A stretch of DNA of 18,500 nucleotides from Candidatus Helarchaeota archaeon (lineage in GTDB: Archaea; Asgardarchaeota; Lokiarchaeia; Helarchaeales; HEL-GB-A). Numbering within the stretch: position 1 is the first letter of the stretch; each line of letters begins with the position of its first letter. Below are positions 8,001 to 15,247 of the stretch, one piece after another. The stretch spans positions 1 to 18,500 of the forward strand of contig JABXJT010000094.1 in assembly GCA_013375455.1 (NCBI GenBank). Direction: 5' to 3'. The notes under the pieces were generated by a model. That model saw nothing but the letters and a program-made list of their open reading frames with translations. It had not been told where the DNA came from and did not search any database. The position numbers were made by a program, and so were the translations under genes.

Positions 8001-10925
8001 ATTGAGGTCAGCGTCTAGCTGAAACCCACACTCAGGGCATTTGAATATCTTACCTTTCCTTGCCTTCTTGCGTTCTGCTTTTATCTTCCCGATATGCCCG
8101 CATTTCGAGCACCGACTCGAAGTATACTTCGCCTTCACCCACTCCACGAAGATGCCCTTGCGAGGGGCGAGGTCAGCAATGCGAGCTTGGATCTGCCCGA
8201 AGAACCAGTGGATCTGGTTCGAGGCGAGGAAGTAATTCACTTCGTACTTCTTGGAGGGTTTCGACCACCGCAAGTCTTCTATGCGAAGAATGTTTACGCG
8301 GTGATGTTCGCAGGCGGCAAGGATGCAGGTGGCAATCTGCCGCGTCAGCTCGTCGTGGAGAGCACTAATACTATCCCAAATCTGCTTTACCCTACGGTTC
8401 AGCTCAAAAAATTTCTGTTTATGACGGTAATCATTGCCTTTTCTACGGCAAGCGTAACGGTACTCATCCCGCTCACTTTGGCAACGGCGCAGCTCCCGCT
8501 GCAGGTTGGTCAAGCGGCGTTTCAAATTTGGGAATTTCCCGTTTTTGTAATCGGGAGGGTTCATCTTGTTCTTCAAGGGTTTAAACCACTCAGTCCGCCG
8601 TTCGCCATATTGTTTCTGGTCGTAAAAATACCGTGCGATTTCCTGCCCTGCCTGCCCCCATACCCCCGCGACGAGCTTATCTCTTATCCCGATGCTAAGA
8701 GTCGCCCATGTCTTCAGCCCCGGATCTAATCCCGCGATAATTAGGGGATCTTGGATCAGAGTGAGGTCGGATCGTCCGAGGCACTGACTTTTGGGGACTT
8801 CCTTCTCAAAGGGGATGGCGAGAATAAGCCCACCACCGCGCTTCTTGAGGAGCGTGGCTTTCTGCGGAGCATAGCCTGTCTGCACGAGCTTCAGGAATCG
8901 CTTCGGGGTTCGCAGCTCGAACCACATTGGATTGCGTACCTCCAACCGAAGCTGGAGGCGGATGGGTACGTTCCGCTTTTTAATGTTTTCAAGCCAATTA
9001 TTCTTTTTATCAAAATTCATTAATTTTTCAATGTACTCGCGAGTCTCTTCCATTTTCTTCTGGTATTTTTCACTTCCTCTCTTGAAGATCTGCTTCCTCA
9101 ATAAATTATGAATAATTTCCTCAATCGTCACACCTTGCTTGTGACAAGCGAGGATGTATAAATCCTTAAAATCTTCATCATGATACACCCGCGTGTCATC
9201 TGCCCCGAACGGGATAGTCTGCTTCTGGAAGTGGGGCAGCTTCAACCACGCCCGCGGTTCGACAAGGAGATTGTTTAAAATTTGTTGCACCGTCGGGGCG
9301 AGGCGCGGTTTCAACAGGCTGATGCGGCGGTACTCCAGCTCGGTAACAGCCCGATGCACGAGGTAGGCTTTGAACTCTGCGAGTTCGCCAGCCCCCAGCT
9401 TAATTCTACGCGAGCGGAAGTTAAATAGGAGATTTACAATCCGTTCAGGTGTTAATCCTGTCTGCCCTTCCTGTACCGCGTGGGTGGCGAGCGTCGCCAC
9501 ATCTATACTCTTAAATTCTCCCTCAAGAATTTCTTTCGTTTCCTCCCGCCAACTCTTCCGCGCCCGCTCCCAGCTTTTAACATCCAACGTCTTCATACTC
9601 AATATATTCCTCTGGAGGATATGGCGGATGGATGCACCAGTTTTGTTTTTAGGTAACGTTTTCCGTGAGGAGTGGAGCGTGCGTTTCACCTGCCACGTCA
9701 GCCGCCGTGAGAGGGTACGCAGGTACGCGTCGAGGAACTTGGGCAGGTCACGGGCGAGCCAGTGTGCCAGCTCATACGCGAGGTGCGGGGGATTCGGTTG
9801 TGAATTGAAAGTGGTAGCGACTACTTGCCCATACTTCGTTCGGAATCCCCGCTTCACGAGGTTCCGCATCCAGCGTAAGACATTTCCGAGATACACGCGG
9901 GAGACTTGCCCTTTCGTTAGCTTCATCCCAAGTTGAGGGAGGGTGGAGTAGACTGCGCTAAAAATTACATTCTGGGGGAATTTCGAGTCAAAAATCAGGG
10001 TTGCATCGGGGAGTGATTGTAATGTATCTATGAAGTGGTGCAGGAGATGGAGTCGTGTTTTATAATCCCGCAAAGCGAAGTAAGCGGGTTGCGCGGCGCA
10101 CCGCCATGCCCGCTCCTTCAATTGGAATGATTGGGTGTCCCGCCATTGCCAGAGGGCATCCATTGATGGTGTCTTGCGTGTTATATCGTAGAAGTCCTTC
10201 GCCGCTTTACCCCCTTTCCGCTTAAACACGTTATCATGGAGCGATGCCCCTGCCCGAATAAGGTGGTTGGTGACTATCTCAAAGCGTGAAAAGGTCTGGG
10301 GAGTGACGGTGTTCCCTTCGTCGCAGGGTTCCAGCCCAAAAATCTTAGTGATGGTAATGGTGTGCGTAGATGGGAGAGTCATATCCTGTACCTGATCTTT
10401 TTTTCCCATACCCGTTTTCTTAACCGCCTGTAGTGGAGTGTGAAAGGATTGCTCCGTTGCGGAGGATGTTAAGATTAGTTTAGAAGTATCAGAAATATCC
10501 TTTGTAATCTGATCCCTAATTCCTTTATTAAACTCCACTTTTGGAGGATTGATTCCTGCGTAGCACCAAGAACGGAATTCCTGTTCAGTTGGCTTATCAG
10601 TTGCCTTAAGAGATTCACTCTCACATACGCCAATCTCTTCGAGTACTTCTGGAGTTACGGGTTTGATATAAAGCACGCTTTTTGGATTTAAGGATTTAGA
10701 TCCCATACATTTTTGAAAGTCTTCGTGTGTATCAGTTTCATCAATACAATCCCCCATGATTTCGAAGATTTTTGAATGGGGGCGTTTTATAAACCCAACC
10801 TCACATTTAGGTTGAAGTTCATCTTTTGCGGCTTGCGAAATCGGGAGGTCTTCAATAAATTTTTCACAATACCTCTTGGTTAATTCTTCCTTCTTCTTCT
10901 CAGCTTTCGCTTTCCAGATAGTCAT
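7896..10925 (-). CDS. tnpB: Giant TnpB/Cas12-like RNA-guided nuclease (1009 aa) with fused N-terminal extension
   Basis: The C-terminal 330 residues are a clear TnpB RuvC core. RuvC-I lies in AGLDPGLKTWATL (Asp734) and RuvC-II in ILRIEDLRW (Glu883). A zinc ribbon with Cys939/942 and Cys963/966 is followed by RuvC-III in LDADLNAARNI (Asp971/Asp973). The catalytic residues are all present. Ordinary TnpB is about 350-450 residues; this one is Cas12-sized, with a long helical region (about 182-650) that would correspond to WED/REC parts. Residues 1-180 are Cys-rich (Cys20, 41, 60, 73, 101, 121), match nothing I know, and have host-like low GC. The body is GC-rich, so an in-frame fusion near Met173 or Met182 (codon 10382-10380) is likely. 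The annotated ATG at 10925 has GGGGAT upstream. No CRISPR array or tnpA is near. Family assignment firm; activity and the role of the extension unknown. Confidence 0.9.
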   Translation of the reverse strand: MTIWKAKAEKKKEELTKRYCEKFIEDLPISQAAKDELQPKCEVGFIKRPHSKIFEIMGDCIDETDTHEDFQKCMGSKSLNPKSVLYIKPVTPEVLEEIGVCESESLKATDKPTEQEFRSWCYAGINPPKVEFNKGIRDQITKDISDTSKLILTSSATEQSFHTPLQAVKKTGMGKKDQVQDMTLPSTHTITITKIFGLEPCDEGNTVTPQTFSRFEIVTNHLIRAGASLHDNVFKRKGGKAAKDFYDITRKTPSMDALWQWRDTQSFQLKERAWRCAAQPAYFALRDYKTRLHLLHHFIDTLQSLPDATLIFDSKFPQNVIFSAVYSTLPQLGMKLTKGQVSRVYLGNVLRWMRNLVKRGFRTKYGQVVATTFNSQPNPPHLAYELAHWLARDLPKFLDAYLRTLSRRLTWQVKRTLHSSRKTLPKNKTGASIRHILQRNILSMKTLDVKSWERARKSWREETKEILEGEFKSIDVATLATHAVQEGQTGLTPERIVNLLFNFRSRRIKLGAGELAEFKAYLVHRAVTELEYRRISLLKPRLAPTVQQILNNLLVEPRAWLKLPHFQKQTIPFGADDTRVYHDEDFKDLYILACHKQGVTIEEIIHNLLRKQIFKRGSEKYQKKMEETREYIEKLMNFDKKNNWLENIKKRNVPIRLQLRLEVRNPMWFELRTPKRFLKLVQTGYAPQKATLLKKRGGGLILAIPFEKEVPKSQCLGRSDLTLIQDPLIIAGLDPGLKTWATLSIGIRDKLVAGVWGQAGQEIARYFYDQKQYGERRTEWFKPLKNKMNPPDYKNGKFPNLKRRLTNLQRELRRCQSERDEYRYACRRKGNDYRHKQKFFELNRRVKQIWDSISALHDELTRQIATCILAACEHHRVNILRIEDLRWSKPSKKYEVNYFLASNQIHWFFGQIQARIADLAPRKGIFVEWVKAKYTSSRCSKCGHIGKIKAERKKARKGKIFKCPECGFQLDADLNAARNIRVAPISKNIPPSLYAWGGGSPYNPLSDDI

Positions 10926-11187
10926 TATATCAAAATCCCCGACATTTCCAAACTTATCTTAAATTTAAGACTCAATTTTTAAATATTATTGTTCTAATTT
11001 AAACCACCTATTAAACATTTTGGCGAAAAATATGTAACCTACGGTCTAATAAGCACTGTCTTTGTAATTTATTAACACTAATTTCTAGCTTAGGGATAGA
11101 AAAAAAGCTTGTACACAAAAATTTCTTAAGAATAGTAAATTTTAGCTTAGCAATATTGAGATCCAACCAAAAAATATAGACCTCTTC
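10926..11187. other. AT-rich upstream region of the TnpB fusion gene, otherwise featureless
   Basis: About 260 bases with no coding sign. It holds a perfect 12-bp palindrome CTTAAATTTAAG at 10958-10969, placed where a - strand TATA element would give a short leader for the gene at 10925. No remnant of the missing CPBP 5' half and no terminal inverted repeat were recognised. Confidence 0.5.
10958..10969 (-). promoter_or_regulatory. Palindromic TATA-like element upstream of the TnpB fusion gene
   Basis: CTTAAATTTAAG is a perfect 12-bp palindrome about 33-45 bases upstream of the ATG at 10925. TTTAAATTTAAG would serve as an archaeal TATA box and, being symmetric, could also be an operator. Position and symmetry are seen; function is inferred. 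Confidence 0.4.
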
Positions 11188-11271
11188 GTTAAAAGTTTAC
11201 AACTTCCTTTGTTAGAAGTTTACAATAGCGGTTGTTAAAAATTTACAAACTCTTTAGTTAAAAGTTCACAA
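11188..11271 (+). repeat. Four 15-bp direct repeats at exact 23-bp spacing (iteron or operator array)
   Basis: Units GTTAAAAGTTTACAA, GTTAGAAGTTTACAA, GTTAAAAATTTACAA and GTTAAAAGTTCACAA start at 11188, 11211, 11234 and 11257. Each differs from the consensus by at most one base, while the 8-base spacers are unrelated. The array ends 16 bases before a TATA box for the gene at 11354, so a multi-site regulator binding region is the simplest reading. Confidence 0.85.
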
Positions 11272-11287
11272 ATTGTAGAAGTCGACA

Positions 11288-11295
11288 TTTATATG
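11288..11295 (+). promoter_or_regulatory. TATA box of the beta-helix protein gene
   Basis: TTTATATG lies directly downstream of the repeat array. A start site about 25 bases further on (near 11317) would leave a leader of about 37 bases before the ATG at 11354. The bases before the ATG (GGAAATGGTAAGAGT) carry only a weak ribosome binding site. Confidence 0.55.
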
Positions 11296-11353
11296 AGAAA
11301 AGCCGAATTAATATTATATTCACTTACTCTTTGAATTAGGAAATGGTAAGAGT

Positions 11354-13300
11354 ATGGGGAACTCTAGTAAGGGCATTGTCTTCATTTTAATTGTATCGTT
11401 ATTATCAATATCATTTATTCTTTTTGCTCAACAAAATCTCCCTAAATTTGCTAAGAATTCCGGAAACACTCCAATATCGAAATTTGATTTGCCGATTCAT
11501 ATAAATGGAAATCTGGAACTCTCAAACTTCTCTACCCAAGGCAATGGCAGTCAATCCAACCCCTATGTAATTGAAAATAAAAGAATTAATGGCACCCCCC
11601 TTGAATGTATCTGGATTTCAAATACAACCGCTTTCTTCATCTTAAGAAATTGCATCCTATTGAATGGACGAATGGGTATTTCTTTATCTAATGTCTCGAA
11701 TGGGTATTTAATCAATAATACGATTATCTCCAATGACCAACGAGGCATCTCGCTCTCCAATTCTTCCTATTGTAGAATTGCAAATAATACTGTTGAAAGC
11801 AATGGTTACAACCTCGAACTCTTCTCTTGTAAGAACGTTATAATTTTCAATAACACAATCTTAGATAGCTGCTTGAATATTTACGTGTACCATTCCCTAA
11901 ACACCTCTATAATTCAAAATACTCTTAAAAATTCGCAGTATGATATTGATTTATACTATTCAAAAACATGTACTTTCTCAAAAAATATCATGTATGGGGG
12001 GGGATTACACATGGAGGGGAACTTAACTCATTTATCCTCGCACGATGCGGATTTAAACAATTTTTTAAATGGACGACCAATGTATTATTATAGTAATAAG
12101 ACTAACTTGACCCCCGCCAATTTCACTAACGCCTCGCAAATTATCTTGGTTAATTGTAACAATTCCAAGATCACCAATGCTAATATTTACAATGTTTCCT
12201 CAGGAGTCGCATTGTATTACTCTCATAACAATACCATTAGCCATGTCACTGCCACTTCCAATGATCAAGGTATCTACCTGGAGCATTCTACCAACAATAC
12301 TCTCGCGAATAACACTGCAAATTGTAATGAAATTGGCATCTCCGTATGGAAATCACTTAATAATACAATATTCAATAATTCTGCTTCCTATAATAAAAAT
12401 TATGGGATAGGGCGGGGTATTGAACTAAGGGGATCCCATTATAATACGATATCCAATAATACAGTCAAATACAACTCTTATGGGCTATGTTTAGAGGCCT
12501 CTTACAACAATACAATAGCCCATAATACCGCTAGTTCCAATTATCGTGGGCTTTATTTGCATAGTTCGGCAAATAATTCTGTGCTCTGTAATATTGCGAC
12601 CAATAATAGCGATTCTGGTATTTGGCTAGACTATTCTTATTTTAATACGCTGTTTAATAATTCCGCTGATCACAACAAGTACGGAATTATTTTAGGTTAT
12701 AGCTCTCCATCTATACTGTGTTTAGCATGGCCTCTTGGGACGGTAGTTTTTACAGGTGAATCTAATAATAATACGCTCTTTAATAATACCTGTAATTACA
12801 ATGAGTTCGGTATTTCTTTATTTTATTCTTCTAATAATTCCCTTTCTTCTAATATTGCAAATTATAACGTTTATGGAATTGTCCTAGGTTATTTGTCGCC
12901 ACAATATGCATTCCTAGGAACATGGGTCTTTCACGGTGCAGCTGAAAATAATGTAATCTCCAATCATACTATCAAATCCAATACATGTGGTATTTCCTTA
13001 TCCTACTCCGCATACAATTCCCTACTTTTCAATAATATTAGCAACAACGAAGACTATGGTATTCTATTAAACCACTCCAATTATAATTCCATTAAATCGA
13101 ATATTTTATATGGCAATGCGCAGTGTATTCGGGAAATCCAGTGCGTCGGGAATATTATTGCTTCCAATGATTGCCAAAACCGACCTTCTCCAATCCCGGG
13201 ATTTCCTCCGTTTCTTCTCTTACTAATTCTCCTCTCAATTGTCTTACTATATCTTAGCCAAAACACAGAGAGCCTATTCCCAAAAGAAGAATCCAAATAA
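11354..13300 (+). CDS. Membrane-anchored right-handed beta-helix (NosD/PbH1-repeat) surface protein
   Basis: A 648-residue protein with an N-terminal hydrophobic segment (about residues 8-27, signal or anchor). A long array of Asn-rich parallel beta-helix repeats spans about 60-600, with repeating NNTISNNT...YGIxLxxSxxNT patterns typical of the NosD/PbH1 group. Near the C-terminus PSPIPGFPPF precedes a hydrophobic helix (about 619-635) and a short charged tail, the arrangement of a cell-surface anchor. Two similar loops about 64 codons apart (around 12700-12760 and 12895-12945) interrupt the regular helix. Many NxS/T sites suggest heavy N-glycosylation. Probably a surface adhesin or carbohydrate-binding protein. 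The nos name should not be used, since no nitrous oxide reductase context is present. It stands alone behind its own promoter and repeat array. Confidence 0.88.
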   Translation: MGNSSKGIVFILIVSLLSISFILFAQQNLPKFAKNSGNTPISKFDLPIHINGNLELSNFSTQGNGSQSNPYVIENKRINGTPLECIWISNTTAFFILRNCILLNGRMGISLSNVSNGYLINNTIISNDQRGISLSNSSYCRIANNTVESNGYNLELFSCKNVIIFNNTILDSCLNIYVYHSLNTSIIQNTLKNSQYDIDLYYSKTCTFSKNIMYGGGLHMEGNLTHLSSHDADLNNFLNGRPMYYYSNKTNLTPANFTNASQIILVNCNNSKITNANIYNVSSGVALYYSHNNTISHVTATSNDQGIYLEHSTNNTLANNTANCNEIGISVWKSLNNTIFNNSASYNKNYGIGRGIELRGSHYNTISNNTVKYNSYGLCLEASYNNTIAHNTASSNYRGLYLHSSANNSVLCNIATNNSDSGIWLDYSYFNTLFNNSADHNKYGIILGYSSPSILCLAWPLGTVVFTGESNNNTLFNNTCNYNEFGISLFYSSNNSLSSNIANYNVYGIVLGYLSPQYAFLGTWVFHGAAENNVISNHTIKSNTCGISLSYSAYNSLLFNNISNNEDYGILLNHSNYNSIKSNILYGNAQCIREIQCVGNIIASNDCQNRPSPIPGFPPFLLLLILLSIVLLYLSQNTESLFPKEESK

Positions 13301-13303
13301 TGA

Positions 13304-13318
13304 AGTTTTTTTCTTTTA
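13304..13318 (+). terminator. T-rich terminator after the beta-helix gene
   Basis: Immediately after the TAA at 13298-13300 the + strand reads GAAGTTTTTTTCTTTT, a pyrimidine tract of the type that ends archaeal transcripts. No strong hairpin precedes it. Confidence 0.45.
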
Positions 13319-13422
13319 AGTACTCAAAATCATAGAAGACTTGCAAGCCAATCTAAAAATTCTTATATCTTTGTTTGGCAATTCCATTAATTATTTACTT
13401 TCTATTATTTGATGTTTTATAT

Positions 13423-13490
13423 CTTCCCGGTTTATTTCATGGACATATATAACATCTCTTCCCGGTTTATTTCATGGACATATATAACAT
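13423..13490. repeat. Tandem duplication, 35-bp period, overlapping a stop codon
   Basis: CTTCCCGGTTTATTTCATGG and the following bases up to ATAACAT occur twice in a row, starting at 13423 and 13458. The - strand gene at 13840 ends in the second copy, so the codons for CYICP, the TGA and the bases after it are duplicated just downstream. Confidence 0.9.
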
Positions 13491-13840
13491 TTCTCCAAAT
13501 CTGTAAATACCTTCTGAATGCTCGATTGAAAGAAGAGGATCTTGACCAAGTCCACTGACTGGAACTGGTACTGAAAGGTTTTCTCGATTTTGGGAAGTGA
13601 ATCGGTTTCAATAGTGTTCAATTTTTCTAATATATCACTGATTTGAGCAAGCCACCGCCTTAATTTATGAAGCTTTTTCTGGTGTTGCTTTGGACAAACC
13701 TGAATATCCTCTTGTAATTTCTTCTCTAGTACTTCTATATCCTCAAACACCCCTGAGATGTCCCACTTCAATTTCCCCGCGATAAACCGAGCTGAGATAG
13801 TAGTAACCTCCTTATAAGTTGTGATGATAATTAGTGCCAA
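13472..13840 (-). CDS. Small helical protein, not recognised
   Basis: An open frame of up to 122 residues. From about residue 22 on it is charged and helical (VFEDIEVLEKKLQEDI, QHQKKLHKLRRWLAQISDI), suggesting a coiled coil. It ends in a Cys-containing tail, LEKCYICP. The start is doubtful. The TTG at 13840 has only a weak AGGA before it. A strong AGGAGGT (13811-13805) lies inside the frame with no usable start codon at the right distance, and another GAGGAGG (about 13868-13861) lies further upstream, also without one. It follows the CPBP gene by 71 bases on the same strand and may share its transcript. No family recognised; it could be a small effector or a decaying gene. Confidence 0.5.
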   Translation of the reverse strand: MALIIITTYKEVTTISARFIAGKLKWDISGVFEDIEVLEKKLQEDIQVCPKQHQKKLHKLRRWLAQISDILEKLNTIETDSLPKIEKTFQYQFQSVDLVKILFFQSSIQKVFTDLEKCYICP

Positions 13841-13911
13841 TTAATCCTATAAACTAGATATCCTCCTCAAGCGGAACGCCCTCGAATTTTTACTTATTAA
13901 TTCTCTCTCTA

Positions 13912-15054
13912 TTATTTTTTATTCTTTCTAAACTCTACCAGATACCAAATAATAACAATAATTACTTGGTGAATTATCAAGAAGATTCCGACGATCCAAA
14001 AATTAGGGACTAGCTCGGAAGGGACCGAACTCGGACCAACGGTCATTTCCACGGCCCCTGATGCAAAAAATACCCCGATAAGGCTGCCTAAGAATCCATG
14101 AATTACACCAATGGCAATTAAATTTCGGTTGCTGTCCTTCATATATAACCATGAAATGACCACCCCCAAGACAGTCGTAAAAATGAGTAAATACCATGCG
14201 GGTACATGGATTAACCCAAAATATGAACCGCTAATCATAGAAACCACTAACCTTTTCTTCCATAATTTTGGCTTTGCTTCAGGATTGGATCTGGTCGCAG
14301 GGCTGAAGGCTTTCCGAAAGCGTGTTCCAAAGTATGAAGCGAATAGGATCTGCTGTAGTGCGCCCCAAAATATGTAGGCAAAGAAATTTAGTAAAAAATT
14401 TAGTAAATCGAAATTTAAGAGAACAGTCAGAGAGGATACCGTAAGAGAGTAAAGAAATAGAAGGGTACCCAAGATTGCAATTACAATTAACGATACCTTG
14501 AGAGCTTTTAGAAAATTATCATATCTTATAATAAAAAGCGCAAAAATGAACCCAACCAATCCCCCTATAGAGATGATAAGTAGTGTTCCGGGTAATGAGG
14601 ATTGAAATTGCCTTGCTTGCACGGGATCAATGTCTAGGAAATTATCAACAAGTTCAATCCAAAGAAAATTAATTGCGAGGACTGTTAATGTTATGAGAGT
14701 AATAACCACTACTAGTGCAATTATTCTATTTTTCGTAGCTCCCTTCCTAATTTTATTTAGAATATAACGAGGACTTCCTAATCCCCAGCTACTCGAGGTA
14801 TCCTTATGAATAATGGGGGAAATCAGCAAATAAAGAGCAAGAACGCCAATCAATATGAATGCAATTGTTGTATCCTTTCCTTGCAGTTCCAGAGGGAACC
14901 AAAGACCCCACATTAGAAGTTGTAAAGCACTCATCATTATAACGGGTTCTAAGAAGTTCCACAGCCGCCCTTTAGCCTCTCGTTCCCATTCGCCAGAAGG
15001 ATTTTGAATTCTCTTAATCGGAGGTTTTTCATTATTTGATTTTTCGACGTTCAA
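13912..15054 (-). CDS. CPBP-family (CAAX protease/bacteriocin-processing-like) polytopic membrane protein
   Basis: A 380-residue protein with about eight hydrophobic helices (near residues 34-58, 63-82, 110-133, 155-176, 185-205, 212-240, 268-330 and 350-374). The conserved block begins WGALQQILFASYFGTRF (230-246), continues with SYFGLIHVPAW (His283) and IAIGVIHGFLG (His319), which match CPBP motifs 1-3. The first motif reads QQ (234-235) where the active CAAX-protease type has EE, so peptidase activity is uncertain; a scaffold or transport-linked role is possible. The start is TTG at 15054, with a TATA box at 15092-15084 that would give a very short leader. A truncated paralogue lies at 7391-7850. 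Family call firm, substrate unknown. Confidence 0.82.
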   Translation of the reverse strand: MNVEKSNNEKPPIKRIQNPSGEWEREAKGRLWNFLEPVIMMSALQLLMWGLWFPLELQGKDTTIAFILIGVLALYLLISPIIHKDTSSSWGLGSPRYILNKIRKGATKNRIIALVVVITLITLTVLAINFLWIELVDNFLDIDPVQARQFQSSLPGTLLIISIGGLVGFIFALFIIRYDNFLKALKVSLIVIAILGTLLFLYSLTVSSLTVLLNFDLLNFLLNFFAYIFWGALQQILFASYFGTRFRKAFSPATRSNPEAKPKLWKKRLVVSMISGSYFGLIHVPAWYLLIFTTVLGVVISWLYMKDSNRNLIAIGVIHGFLGSLIGVFFASGAVEMTVGPSSVPSELVPNFWIVGIFLIIHQVIIVIIWYLVEFRKNKK

Positions 15055-15083
15055 TATACCACTTTATCAAAATTCATGCAGGA

Positions 15084-15092
15084 TTATATACT
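15084..15092 (-). promoter_or_regulatory. TATA box of the CPBP gene
   Basis: On the - strand AGTATATAA at 15092-15084 is a good archaeal TATA box. A transcription start about 25 bases downstream would fall within about ten bases of the TTG at 15054, suggesting a nearly leaderless message, in keeping with the weak ribosome binding site. Confidence 0.5.
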
Positions 15093-15231
15093 TCAAATGC
15101 CGAAGGGATTTATTAAAATTGCTAAAATTTGCTAAAATCGACCTGAAAATTCTAAACAATAATTTTTTGTGAGCAAATATCCTAATAAAAGATCACGCAT
15201 TTCATATTTCATTAGAATTGTAAGAAAGTAA

Positions 15232-15238
15232 AGGAGGT
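15232..15238 (+). promoter_or_regulatory. Ribosome binding site that fixes the TTG start of the OsmC gene
   Basis: AGGAGGT ends nine bases before the TTG at 15248. This is the strongest ribosome binding site in the neighbourhood and supports a TTG start where no ATG is available. Confidence 0.75.
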
Positions 15239-15247
15239 AGATCCCCT

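Larger units (their letters stand above)
7851..10925 (-). mobile_element. TnpB-only (IS1341-like) element; right end defined, left end uncertain
   Basis: The right end is set at about 7850/7851, where homology to the CPBP gene stops. It is followed inward by a subterminal hairpin (7867-7882: CAACC and GGTTG arms) and the 3' end of tnpB, the usual layout of IS200/IS605-group elements. No Y1 transposase or serine recombinase gene is present, so the element could not move by itself. GC content of the gene body is clearly above its neighbours (65% in the two lines sampled at 9661-9780 against about 39% at 10441-10920). That places the true left end near 10380-10410, within the present reading frame, rather than at 10925. 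Confidence 0.6.

Noticed and set aside
8094..8729. 211-residue open frame on the + strand
   Set aside because: It lies entirely antisense to the RuvC part of the tnpB gene, has no family pattern and is explained by the high GC of that gene.
11188..11271. Possible CRISPR array next to the Cas12-like gene
   Set aside because: Repeats are 15 bases and spacers only 8 bases, far too short for CRISPR; no cas1 or cas2 nearby. It fits an operator or iteron array better.
10926..11353. 5' half of the interrupted CPBP gene beyond the element
   Set aside because: Reading both strands by eye gave no match to 14361-15054; a computed alignment would be needed to exclude a decayed remnant.
11354..13300. 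NosD, copper-binding protein of nitrous oxide reduction
   Set aside because: The match is only to the general PbH1 beta-helix repeat; no nos genes or copper motifs are in the window.
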